This document shows positions 1-7,544 of a DNA stretch of 32,929 nucleotides, in pieces. The notes under the pieces are model-generated. The model was not told where the DNA came from and did no database searches. It saw only the letters and a program-made list of their open reading frames with translations. A program made the translations under genes and the position numbers. Where the stretch lies: positions 1-32,929 of the forward strand of contig CAXFCD010000090.1 in assembly GCA_964001155.1 (NCBI GenBank). The letters run 5' to 3'. This stretch comes from CAXFCD01 sp964001155 (lineage in GTDB: Bacteria > Fidelibacterota > Marinisomatia > Marinisomatales > UBA1611). Each line of letters starts with the position of its first letter. Positions within the stretch are counted from its first letter, which is position 1.

Positions 1-581
1 GTTAAGGATTGCCAATCGTCAGCAGACAAATCTGTGTCGCTGTTGTATCCATTTTTTTCTTTAAATGAATCGATAAGGGATTCAAGTTGGTGGCGAATCC
101 CGTGGCCGTCTTTCGGCTCAATCCCGGCGGCTTTTTCCATGACCACATCCGCATACATCATGATCAGTCGACGGTAAGCATCATATACAAAACGGGGATT
201 ATTTGTCTTTTGGATAAGCCCGGGGATTGTGGCGGTGGTGAGCCCAACATTCAATACAGTTTCCATCATCCCCGGCATGGAAGAACGAGCACCGGATCGG
301 ACCGAAACCAACAGGGGATCGTTCTCATTTCCGAACTTGATGCCCATGATATCTTCGATAAATGTTAATGCTTCATTGACTTCATTTTCCAGTTCATCGG
401 GGAAATGTTGATCATGATCGTAATAATGGGTACAGACGTCCGTGGTTATGGTGAATCCCGGAGGAACTGGGATATCCAAAAGATTCATTTCCGCAAGGTT
501 AGCGCCTTTACCGCCAAGCAGGTTTTTCATATCGGCCTTGCCATCAGCCGTACCATTCCCAAACTGGTACACGTATTTCAT
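1..581 (-). CDS. ppdK: Pyruvate, phosphate dikinase, N-terminal part (cut by window edge)
   Basis: Reads leftward from an ATG at 581 without a stop to the window edge, giving about 193 residues of a protein normally near 880-900. The N terminus MKYVYQFGNG, the ATP-grasp opening GGKGANLAEM (residues 23-32) and the block RSGARSSMPGMMETVLN (95-111) are characteristic of the nucleotide-binding domain of pyruvate phosphate dikinase. The MPGMM(D/E)TVLN form favours PPDK over PEP synthase. The family interconverts pyruvate, ATP and phosphate with PEP, AMP and pyrophosphate in the cytoplasm. A GGAG lies about 12 nt before the ATG. The phosphohistidine and PEP-binding domains lie outside the window. 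It is co-directional with the MORN-repeat gene whose stop lies 53 bp upstream, but nothing suggests shared function. Confidence 0.93.
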   Translation of the reverse strand, partial: MKYVYQFGNGTADGKADMKNLLGGKGANLAEMNLLDIPVPPGFTITTDVCTHYYDHDQHFPDELENEVNEALTFIEDIMGIKFGNENDPLLVSVRSGARSSMPGMMETVLNVGLTTATIPGLIQKTNNPRFVYDAYRRLIMMYADVVMEKAAGIEPKDGHGIRHQLESLIDSFKEKNGYNSDTDLSADDWQSL

Positions 582-634
582 CGGGAATACTCCAGGATAA
601 TTATGGGGTTAAAAAGAAGGAAGAATTTAGCGAT

Positions 635-3600
635 CTAAAAGGCAGGCGAGAAGTAACGAATCTCTTTCAAATTCCCGTTTTTATCATAGAAGAACCATTT
701 ATCAACCATCTTACCGTTACGGTAAGCGCCCTGCATTTCTTTCCGGGTTCTGTCATGGTCCCACCAACTGGTCCAAGTGGCATCTTTTTTCCCGCCGGCA
801 TAATAGCCTTCTGTCAAGCGTCCATCACCGAACCAGGCTGTCCATTTACCTTCTTTGGTGCCATCAGCAAAAGTTCCTTCCTGAACTTTTTTCGCATCAT
901 CATCCCAGAAGATCCATAGACCGTTAGCATTGCCTTCATTCAATGTCCCTTCTTTTTCTTTTACGCCGTTGGTGTGGAAAAATGTCCAATGGCCATTCAT
1001 GATGCCGCTGTCATAGGTGCCGTGGGATTTGATATGTTCATTGTCATACCATTCGGTCCATTCGCCGTGTTTTTCGCCGTCTTTATATCCGCCTTGTTCT
1101 TGTTTTCCACCGCTCCAGGGTAAGTCCGGTTCTGGGTCAGGGACGTCCACCAAGATGATTTCAGGTACATCCTTGCCGCTGGGGAACCATTTCACCCATT
1201 GACCATCTTTTTTCCCTTTGTTGGTGCGGCCCAAAAAGAGATAGCCTACTTCCTGGTTTTCTTGGGTGATAATGCCAGTAAAAGGGGTTTCCTCCCCAAG
1301 TTTGTAAAACATGGTTTCACGTTCCACTAAATCTTCCAGCGCTATGTGCTCAAGGCCCGTTCCGAAATCAAAATCAAAATCTTTTTCACCTTTCGTATTC
1401 CAATAGGTCCAAACACCGTTTGGCAGTCCTTCTTTAAAGAATCCTTCCCGCTGCATGGTGCCGTCTTCATAATAATAAGTCGTAAGACCTTCCCGGATGC
1501 CGTCTTGGTGAAATCCCTGCTCTTTAATTTGATCTGAGTTAGGATACCAAATAATCCAAGGCCCCTCAGGCGTATCGGATTTATAGGTGGTCATGGTGCT
1601 GCGGAATCCATTTTCCCAATAGGTGCTGGGGCCGTCCAATCGGCCATGTTTATAATATTTTTCTTCCTGTTTTTCTTCCGGTGTGAGCCAGACAGTTGAC
1701 CTGCCGTCCCGTTTACCGCCGGAAAAAGTAATCTCCTCCGCCACAGAACCATCCACGGCGTAATACAGCCAAAGTCCGTCCTGTTCATCGGTGACATAAT
1801 TTCCTTCCGACTGCTTCACGCCCGTATCATACCACCAAGTCCAAACACCATTTTTGCGGCCGTCTATATAATGCCCTTCCATTTCTTTGTTATCATTGAG
1901 ATACCACCACCAATTCCAGAGAATTTCATCATTGTTTGCTTTATAGATGCCGCCGTTATAAGACCAACTTCCATCGGTGAAAGTCAGGTTATGATCATGT
2001 TCATACCACCAGGTCCATTTCCCGTGAGATTTGCCTTTGTGGTATGTTTGTTCCATGTGCAAATGACCATTGGCATACCAGTATTTATAACTGCCATCCA
2101 CTTTTCCCATGTCAAATACACCCTTCTCTTTTAAAATGCCGTCTTCGTACCAAAGTGTCCAATCGCCATGTTTTTTTCCGCGATAGTACACACCTTCCAC
2201 TTCTTTTTGGCCGTTGCGATACCATTGCACCCACTGGCCGTCCCGCTTTCCGGAAGCAATTCGCCCCAACAGGAGATAATCTTTCACACCGCCGGTTTCT
2301 ACCACCATGCCTGTGTAAGGTTTATGTTTACCAATGTTGTAAAAAATGCCGTCCCGTTCTTCCAATTCTGCGATGCGGACTTGGTCCAGTCCGGTGCCAT
2401 AATCAAATATAAAATCCTTGGTGCCATCGGCATTATAATAATTCCAGAGCCCTTCCGGCTCATTATCCCGGATTACCCCTTCACGGTCTTTATTGCCATT
2501 GTCATACCAAATAGTGATTTTTCCATCAATGGTACCATTGACAAACGTTTCTTCCAATTTTTTATGATCAGCATTATTCCACTGGGTCCAGATTCCATGT
2601 TTCACGCCTGTTTTGTAGCTACCTTCACGATCTTTTACGCCGTCGGGCCGCCACCAAATCCATTGCCCTTCCATTTCACCATTGGTATAATTTTCCTGAG
2701 CTTTCAAGGTGCCGTCATCATACCAAAGCGACCATTTCCCATGCTTTTCACCTTGGTTGTATTCGCCATCCACAACTTTATAATTATCCACATTCCATTC
2801 CAGGATCTGTCCGTGTTTCGTTCCTTTATCGTAACTGATTTCCTGTGTTTTCCGACCATCATCGGCCCAATAGGTCCATTTCTGGTCTAATTTGTTATCG
2901 GCATAATTTCCGGTTTTTTCTTTAATAATACCGCCTTCATACCAGGATGTCCAAGAACCGTTCAATTTTCCGTTGGCATAGGTAGCTTGGAATTTCTTAT
3001 TTCCATTTTCATACCAGGATGTCCAAACGCTGTCCCGCTCTCCTTGGGTAAATTTTCGTTCGGATTTTTTAGCACCGTCTGCAAACCACTGGAGCCATAA
3101 TCCATCCTGTTGGCCATCTTGAAAACGTGTCTGTTCTTTTTTGATCCCTGTTTTGTAATACCAAATCCACAGGCCGTTTTGTTTTCCTGTTTCGTAGATG
3201 CCATCTTCGGCTCTATTGCCGTTTTCATACCAACGAATCAGCGTGCCCGCAAGTTTTCCGCCTTCATAATTGGATTCTTCCTTACGATTGCCATTGGTGT
3301 ACCAGGTGGTCCACAATCCTTCCCGATTTCCTGCTGAATAGGTTCCTTCCATTTTCATTTGGGGCGGATCGTAAAATGTGTCCCCATCCAAATCTAAAAC
3401 GACAGTTTCTGTGGAATCCCAGGAATCGTTCCCCTCACCCTCGTCTTGGGTATTGGGTTCACCATCTTCTCCATAATCTTGATACACTTCGCCCTCGTAC
3501 CAAAATGTCCAGTTTCCGTCCCGAACACCTTTGGCATAGTTACCTTCAGTTTGAAGTGCCCCACTGGGGTAATATGTTTTCACCAACCCGTCGTTTTGGG

Positions 3601-3649
3601 CAAGCGCCACCGACGACAGAATGATGGATATAACCAGTATTTTCCGCAT
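635..3649 (-). CDS. Exported giant MORN_2 / YwqK-type repeat protein
   Basis: About 1004 residues. A signal peptide (MRKILVISIILSSVALAQ, probable cut after AQ) is followed by some 34 tandem units of about 24 residues with consensus GxWtxWYxnGxkkxEgxYxxGkxxG, typical of MORN_2 repeats in the COG2849 'YwqK family antitoxin' group. Two longer units break the array. Each starts DFxFDxGTGL, contains an LxERxxxFYxxGxxxPxTG block and returns to repeats at GQWVxW; they lie about 400 residues apart, so the protein looks like a duplicated larger module. An acidic insert with a DLDGD calcium-loop-like motif sits near residue 95. The database label 'antitoxin' is inherited; no toxin gene is adjacent and the protein is exported. 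A surface or periplasmic scaffolding role is inference. The ATG at 3649 is preferred over the TTG at 3655 because GAGGG lies 8 nt before it. Confidence 0.85.
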   Translation of the reverse strand: MRKILVISIILSSVALAQNDGLVKTYYPSGALQTEGNYAKGVRDGNWTFWYEGEVYQDYGEDGEPNTQDEGEGNDSWDSTETVVLDLDGDTFYDPPQMKMEGTYSAGNREGLWTTWYTNGNRKEESNYEGGKLAGTLIRWYENGNRAEDGIYETGKQNGLWIWYYKTGIKKEQTRFQDGQQDGLWLQWFADGAKKSERKFTQGERDSVWTSWYENGNKKFQATYANGKLNGSWTSWYEGGIIKEKTGNYADNKLDQKWTYWADDGRKTQEISYDKGTKHGQILEWNVDNYKVVDGEYNQGEKHGKWSLWYDDGTLKAQENYTNGEMEGQWIWWRPDGVKDREGSYKTGVKHGIWTQWNNADHKKLEETFVNGTIDGKITIWYDNGNKDREGVIRDNEPEGLWNYYNADGTKDFIFDYGTGLDQVRIAELEERDGIFYNIGKHKPYTGMVVETGGVKDYLLLGRIASGKRDGQWVQWYRNGQKEVEGVYYRGKKHGDWTLWYEDGILKEKGVFDMGKVDGSYKYWYANGHLHMEQTYHKGKSHGKWTWWYEHDHNLTFTDGSWSYNGGIYKANNDEILWNWWWYLNDNKEMEGHYIDGRKNGVWTWWYDTGVKQSEGNYVTDEQDGLWLYYAVDGSVAEEITFSGGKRDGRSTVWLTPEEKQEEKYYKHGRLDGPSTYWENGFRSTMTTYKSDTPEGPWIIWYPNSDQIKEQGFHQDGIREGLTTYYYEDGTMQREGFFKEGLPNGVWTYWNTKGEKDFDFDFGTGLEHIALEDLVERETMFYKLGEETPFTGIITQENQEVGYLFLGRTNKGKKDGQWVKWFPSGKDVPEIILVDVPDPEPDLPWSGGKQEQGGYKDGEKHGEWTEWYDNEHIKSHGTYDSGIMNGHWTFFHTNGVKEKEGTLNEGNANGLWIFWDDDAKKVQEGTFADGTKEGKWTAWFGDGRLTEGYYAGGKKDATWTSWWDHDRTRKEMQGAYRNGKMVDKWFFYDKNGNLKEIRYFSPAF

Positions 3650-3657
3650 GGTCAAAC

Positions 3658-3662
3658 CCTCA
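3658..3662 (-). promoter_or_regulatory. Ribosome binding site deciding the MORN-repeat gene start
   Basis: On the minus strand GAGGG ends 8 nt before the ATG at 3649. The in-frame TTG at 3655 would be only 2 nt from it, too close to be used. The resulting N terminus MRKILV is a normal signal-peptide start. Confidence 0.6.
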
Positions 3663-3695
3663 TTATCTGTAAGTTGAATAAAGGGAGGTTGTATT

Positions 3696-3715
3696 GGATG
3701 AAGGTTGTTTCATCC
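3696..3715. repeat. Intergenic hairpin (7-bp perfect stem)
   Basis: GGATGAA and TTCATCC pair around a 6-nt loop, in the 137-bp gap between two co-directional minus-strand genes. No T-run follows on either strand, so a Rho-independent terminator is not supported. It may be a 5' leader structure of the MORN-repeat gene. Confidence 0.35.
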
Positions 3716-3786
3716 CCCTCTCGGATACCTTTTGTGCTAAAAGTTAAGATAATGAGACATTAAAGTCAAAAAATTGCGAAAAAAGT

Positions 3787-4608
3787 TCATTCGCCCTTAT
3801 TTAAGCGAATCCAGAAGCTTTGGCCGAATTTATCATTGAGATTTATGAGTCCTTCGTTGGAATTATTTGTGCCCAAAAAAGCTGTCTCCGTCTCAAATTT
3901 ATTATTGGTCCGAAGATAACCGCCGCCATCACGCCCGTTGCCCAAATAAGCTGTCATTTTACCAAATTGGTTATAGGTACGAAAATAGCCACTACCTAAA
4001 AAAGTGCCTGTCTCTCCTGCCGCATCATAGACGCGTAATTGACCGGAACTGTCAGCACCCGTTCCTAAATAAACTGTTTCCTGTCCATCGAAGTTGTAAG
4101 TCCGCAAATAACCGCCGCCGCTGGATCCAGTCCCCAAAAATAAGGTTCTTTCCCCAAACTGGTTATAGGCTTGGTAGTACCCCTCGCCTAAGTAAGAGGA
4201 TGTTTCGCCCTCCTTATTGTAGATGCGAAGTTGCCCTGCATGGTCGGATCCGGTGCCGAGGTAGGATGTCTCCTTTCCTGAATTATTATAGGTGCGGATA
4301 TAACCGCCGCCCATACGTCCCGTGCCAACATAAGCAGATTCGTCGCCGTTCCCGTTGTAGGCACGCATGTAACCGCCGCCGTCTTTACCGGTGCCGATGA
4401 ATAGGGTTGGCTCTCCGTACTGATTGTAGGTCTGCATGTAGCCGTTACCAAGATATCCCATGATCACACCACGGTCATCTTCAATGGTTAAGCTGCGGAC
4501 CACCAAATGGCCCAATTCATCTGTTTTTGCGCGAAATCCTAAAGATGAAAAAACCAGCAATGTTCCCAAAACACCGATGATCACACTTTTTGGATCAATG
4601 ACTTTCAT
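3787..4608 (-). CDS. Signal-anchored protein of LGTG/GGGYLRTYN tandem repeats
   Basis: 273 residues. An N-terminal hydrophobic segment (about residues 8-24, VIIGVLGTLLVFSSLGF) would be a signal anchor or signal peptide. The rest is about ten tandem units of form xxGxxTxYLGTGxxxGGYLRTYN, 23 residues each, with shorter 18-19-residue units lacking the glycine-rich turn. The short units recur at unit positions 1, 5 and 8, giving a higher-order period of three to four units. The pattern predicts a repetitive beta solenoid or beta-helix. No catalytic motif is visible, so the function is unknown; exported structural or surface role is inferred. The start is secure: GGAGG at 4614-4618 lies 5 nt before the ATG. 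It lies 41 bp after the YD-repeat gene on the same strand and is probably co-transcribed. Confidence 0.75.
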   Translation of the reverse strand: MKVIDPKSVIIGVLGTLLVFSSLGFRAKTDELGHLVVRSLTIEDDRGVIMGYLGNGYMQTYNQYGEPTLFIGTGKDGGGYMRAYNGNGDESAYVGTGRMGGGYIRTYNNSGKETSYLGTGSDHAGQLRIYNKEGETSSYLGEGYYQAYNQFGERTLFLGTGSSGGGYLRTYNFDGQETVYLGTGADSSGQLRVYDAAGETGTFLGSGYFRTYNQFGKMTAYLGNGRDGGGYLRTNNKFETETAFLGTNNSNEGLINLNDKFGQSFWIRLNKGE

Positions 4609-4649
4609 AAAAACCTCCGGGATTTATTGTCATTGGAATAATATGGAAT

Positions 4650-5717
4650 TTACTCATATTCATAGGTCTGAACCCTAACAGGAATTTTACGATCATTTTG
4701 CCCCCGTCTTATCATATCATATTGTTTAATTTGCAACAGCCGGCCCCTATCATCATAAGAAAAAACATTTTTTTCCAAAAGTCGTTCTTCACCGTCCAAA
4801 ACAGCTTCGATATAAGGCCGGCCCAAATCATCTAAAAGTAATTCTTTCTTTGAAATCAATTTCAAAGTTGAATCAGCAATATATTCATAATGTTTAAAAT
4901 TATGATCATCAAAAACAGCATTAAATGTTTCTTCCACCACACCATCAGAATTATAAATCACTGCTTTAATGCGACGGCCTAGAATGTCATATTGATAGGA
5001 TGTGGATCCCAACGATTTCCCCAGCCTTTCCACGGATGACTCATGGGTCATCCGGCCCTCATTATCATGAAAATAGATGGTTCGATACATGACGGAAGGA
5101 TCAAAATATTCACCCTGTTTCTTGGGTATTTTTAAGGTATCCAATTTGTAGGTGGTAATTTCCAGAATATAATTATCATAAATTTCTTTATGCGCCAACA
5201 CGGTGCCTGTGGAATCGTAATCATAACTTTCGCCCCAGACCATTTCTCCGGGATCATCTTTTAAAACCATCATTTCAGGATTTATGGCCTTCTCCGGATT
5301 GTAACGGATTCGTTTTATGAGTAGCCCTCGATCATCGTATTTTAAAAATTCTTTCCAGTACAAGGAATCTCCGGAGCCGTAGAGGGTCATGCTGGTTCTT
5401 TTCCCGACACGATCATTTTCAAACCGATAAGATAAAACCATTTCTCTATCGTAACTCCGTTGGAGTTTGAGCCCCTCGTTGGGCCCTAAAACGTATACAT
5501 ATTTTTCACTTAAAGGGAGACTATGGGAATAAATAGTACTATCGGTCATAAACCCATTTTTATCATACTGCATTACAATAGAATTTTTCAATTCTTGCGT
5601 TTCAACACCGAAACTATCAAACACATGGAAAACCTTGATAGTGGTGGTTTTGCACCATATACTAGAGATTAGGAAAAGCAGGGGCAGCCAACCGGAACGT
5701 TTTAGTGAGGTCATCAT
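4650..5717 (-). CDS. Exported YD-repeat-like protein
   Basis: 355 residues. An N-terminal hydrophobic segment (LPLLFLISSIW) ends in a cysteine, but tryptophan precedes it, so a lipobox is doubtful and an ordinary signal peptide is more likely. The mature part has at least seven degenerate repeats of the type YxYDxxGRxxxxxxY (for example YQYDILGRRIKAVIY, FSYDDRGRLLQIKQY), the signature of RHS/YD repeats that bind carbohydrate or form a shell in larger proteins. There is no RHS core hyperconserved domain and no C-terminal toxin, and the protein is too short for a toxin cocoon. Two ATG codons start it; the preceding AAGG is almost adjacent, so the exact start is uncertain by one codon. Probably first gene of a minus-strand unit with the LGTG-repeat gene. 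Function unknown. Confidence 0.7.
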   Translation of the reverse strand: MMTSLKRSGWLPLLFLISSIWCKTTTIKVFHVFDSFGVETQELKNSIVMQYDKNGFMTDSTIYSHSLPLSEKYVYVLGPNEGLKLQRSYDREMVLSYRFENDRVGKRTSMTLYGSGDSLYWKEFLKYDDRGLLIKRIRYNPEKAINPEMMVLKDDPGEMVWGESYDYDSTGTVLAHKEIYDNYILEITTYKLDTLKIPKKQGEYFDPSVMYRTIYFHDNEGRMTHESSVERLGKSLGSTSYQYDILGRRIKAVIYNSDGVVEETFNAVFDDHNFKHYEYIADSTLKLISKKELLLDDLGRPYIEAVLDGEERLLEKNVFSYDDRGRLLQIKQYDMIRRGQNDRKIPVRVQTYEYE

Positions 5718-5968
5718 CCTTAAATTTTAGAGAGTGAAATTGATAAATTCAAATGGTCAATTGTAATATCAAGAGCGTTAATTTATTTTTTAATATGTTA
5801 ATGGGATTGTGAATATCTTTGATTTACTTTTGATCATGGAAATGATTTTGGGTTAGGATTCTTGCCTTGTCAGATAAATAAATCCGTACCTGCACATTTC
5901 TTTTTAATTTCTCCTGTATTACACCGATATTTTGAGAAACTTTTCTTTCATTTTTTGAAAGAAATTTC

Positions 5969-5972
5969 AGGA
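5969..5972 (+). promoter_or_regulatory. Ribosome binding site supporting a TTG start at 5979
   Basis: AGGA followed by 6 nt and TTG. Starting here gives MFRNNLIILAALATAFA, a clean signal peptide. The longer reading from TTG 5862 adds 39 residues ahead of that signal peptide and has no comparable site. Confidence 0.5.
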
Positions 5973-5978
5973 TTTGCA

Positions 5979-7532
5979 TTGTTTCGAAACAACCTTATCA
6001 TTTTAGCCGCACTTGCCACCGCTTTTGCTGAAACAAAATTGGAAGACATCCAATACTTAATTCGGCAAAATGGTGTTGAAATCCATCTATCCTATTCCAC
6101 ACCTTTGGAAAAGAATAAAATCATTGTCTGGAAATCAAACCAGAGATGGATTTATTTAACCTTGTTAGATGTAAAATCCCCACCAGACCAATATCCTGTT
6201 ACCGGCTTAAGTGGACCTATTTCCAGTATTGTCCTTGATGATTTTGATGGTTCAACCCAGCTTTCTTTTATGTTTAAAAGACCAATATTAGGATACGATG
6301 TGGTCAATATTCCAACGAATAATGGATCAAAACTTTTTGTTCATCTTGCTGAACCCCAAGTGACTTTTTTCGGTGTTGAGGCCACCATAGTTGGCCAAGA
6401 TAATGAAAAAACTTCTTCCCCTGATTTTCCGGAATATGATGCTGAAGAGTATATTGCAGCCTTTAACCGTGCCAGGGCTGAATTGGGGGCAAATGCCATA
6501 TTCAAACACTTTGGTAACTATTATATCACTACTTATCCTAATGAATACAAAGAGCAGCCCATTTCCGGTTTTGTGACAGATGTTGGCGAACAGACTGAAA
6601 TACCACCTGAATCAATCCAAGAAAAAGAACCAACAACTCTGGCACCAATCACACCAAGTGAGTCACCAACTCAGTTGCCAACAATACCGTCACCAACTCA
6701 AGCACCAACAACACCGTCACCAACTCAAACACCAACAATCCCAAGTGAGTCAGTAACTCTATCGCCAACAATGCCAAGTGAGTCTCCAACTGAAGCACAG
6801 AAAGTTTTACGTGATTCGATTGTTATCCAAAAAACTGAAGAAATAAATTTAACCGATAGAGTCGAAGACAATGTTCAACCGAAACCAATTTATTTGGAGC
6901 CGATCAAAAAACACCCTCCATTTAAACCTGCAATGGTTATCCAAAATAGTTTTGAAGTCCAAGCCTCTGTGTCAGATAGTTTTTCGATTGTTAATCAAGA
7001 TGGATTTCAACCTTCACAAGATATGCCAGCAGAAAGTCCCTTCATGTTACCAGAGTTGATTAAATGGTATGAACAAATAGAATTATCCCAAGCAGAATTG
7101 GATAAAAAAATGTGGTATCGAATTCAGAAACGATTTAAAAGCTCATTATCGGCAGGGGTAAGGGTCACATCCAATATGGATGGCATTCCCATTTATGTTG
7201 ATGGAAAAATGATTGGCAGAACACCTTTAGCCGGTGCTGTAAAGGTTGAACCAGGTTGGCATCAAGTCAGTGGTTTTTCACCTGTTTTTGCACAAATTGT
7301 CGCAGATGGCGGACTCTATGAACTTGGCGCTGATCAGATTACCCGCAATAAACAACTCTTCGGATCCAAGATGGTTTATGTTGATACAGGAAAAGTGATA
7401 CCTGTGAATTTAAAATTCAATCAAATCACTCCTGAGCCTCGAAAGAAACTGGAACAAAGAACCGCTGGGATGATGGTAGGATTTCCTGTTATAATCGCCT
7501 TATTTGGGTTCATTACCTGGGGTTTTATATAA
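5979..7532 (+). CDS. Exported AMIN-like / PEGA-domain protein with C-terminal membrane helix
   Basis: 517 residues from the TTG at 5979; an alternative TTG at 5862 gives 556. Order: signal peptide (1-17); a beta-rich N-terminal domain (about 20-140) that opens IQYLIRQNGVEIHLSYS and resembles AMIN-type domains; a Thr/Pro/Ser linker with tandem repeats (about 215-275); a second charged linker; a PEGA domain (about 394-432, VTSNMDGIPIYVDGKMIGRTPL then VEPGWHQVSGF); and a hydrophobic C-terminal helix (about 498-517) with no basic residue after it. AMIN and PEGA domains are found in envelope proteins that bind peptidoglycan or other surface structures. The same architecture and many identical motifs recur in the gene at 18781-20007, a clear paralogue. 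The next gene starts 12 bp downstream. A cell-wall-associated role is inference. Confidence 0.72.
   Translation: MFRNNLIILAALATAFAETKLEDIQYLIRQNGVEIHLSYSTPLEKNKIIVWKSNQRWIYLTLLDVKSPPDQYPVTGLSGPISSIVLDDFDGSTQLSFMFKRPILGYDVVNIPTNNGSKLFVHLAEPQVTFFGVEATIVGQDNEKTSSPDFPEYDAEEYIAAFNRARAELGANAIFKHFGNYYITTYPNEYKEQPISGFVTDVGEQTEIPPESIQEKEPTTLAPITPSESPTQLPTIPSPTQAPTTPSPTQTPTIPSESVTLSPTMPSESPTEAQKVLRDSIVIQKTEEINLTDRVEDNVQPKPIYLEPIKKHPPFKPAMVIQNSFEVQASVSDSFSIVNQDGFQPSQDMPAESPFMLPELIKWYEQIELSQAELDKKMWYRIQKRFKSSLSAGVRVTSNMDGIPIYVDGKMIGRTPLAGAVKVEPGWHQVSGFSPVFAQIVADGGLYELGADQITRNKQLFGSKMVYVDTGKVIPVNLKFNQITPEPRKKLEQRTAGMMVGFPVIIALFGFITWGFI
6654..6797 (+). repeat. Coding tandem repeat, Thr/Pro/Ser-rich linker
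   Basis: Five imperfect units of about 33, 27, 27, 33 and 24 nt. They share CCAACTCA and GCCAACAATxCC cores and alternate two forms (CCAAGTGAGTC... and CCGTCACC...). All unit lengths are multiples of three, so copy number can change without a frameshift. The repeat encodes a PTxxPTxPS-type flexible linker between the N-terminal and PEGA domains. Confidence 0.8.
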
Positions 7533-7544
7533 ATCCAACATTCT

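Noticed and set aside
2168..2890. 240-residue open frame on the plus strand inside the MORN-repeat gene
   Set aside because: Antisense shadow of a repetitive Trp/Gly-rich gene; no ribosome binding site, odd composition, and the minus frame has clear repeats and a signal peptide.
635..3649. Toxin-antitoxin function suggested by the YwqK family name
   Set aside because: Protein is exported and has about 34 repeats; no toxin candidate is adjacent.
3867..4400. 177-residue plus-strand frame opposite the LGTG-repeat gene
   Set aside because: Arises from repeat periodicity on the other strand; Arg/Cys-rich with no family resemblance.
4650..5717. RHS toxin or polymorphic toxin
   Set aside because: Only short YD-like repeats; no RHS core, no C-terminal toxin, no immunity gene.
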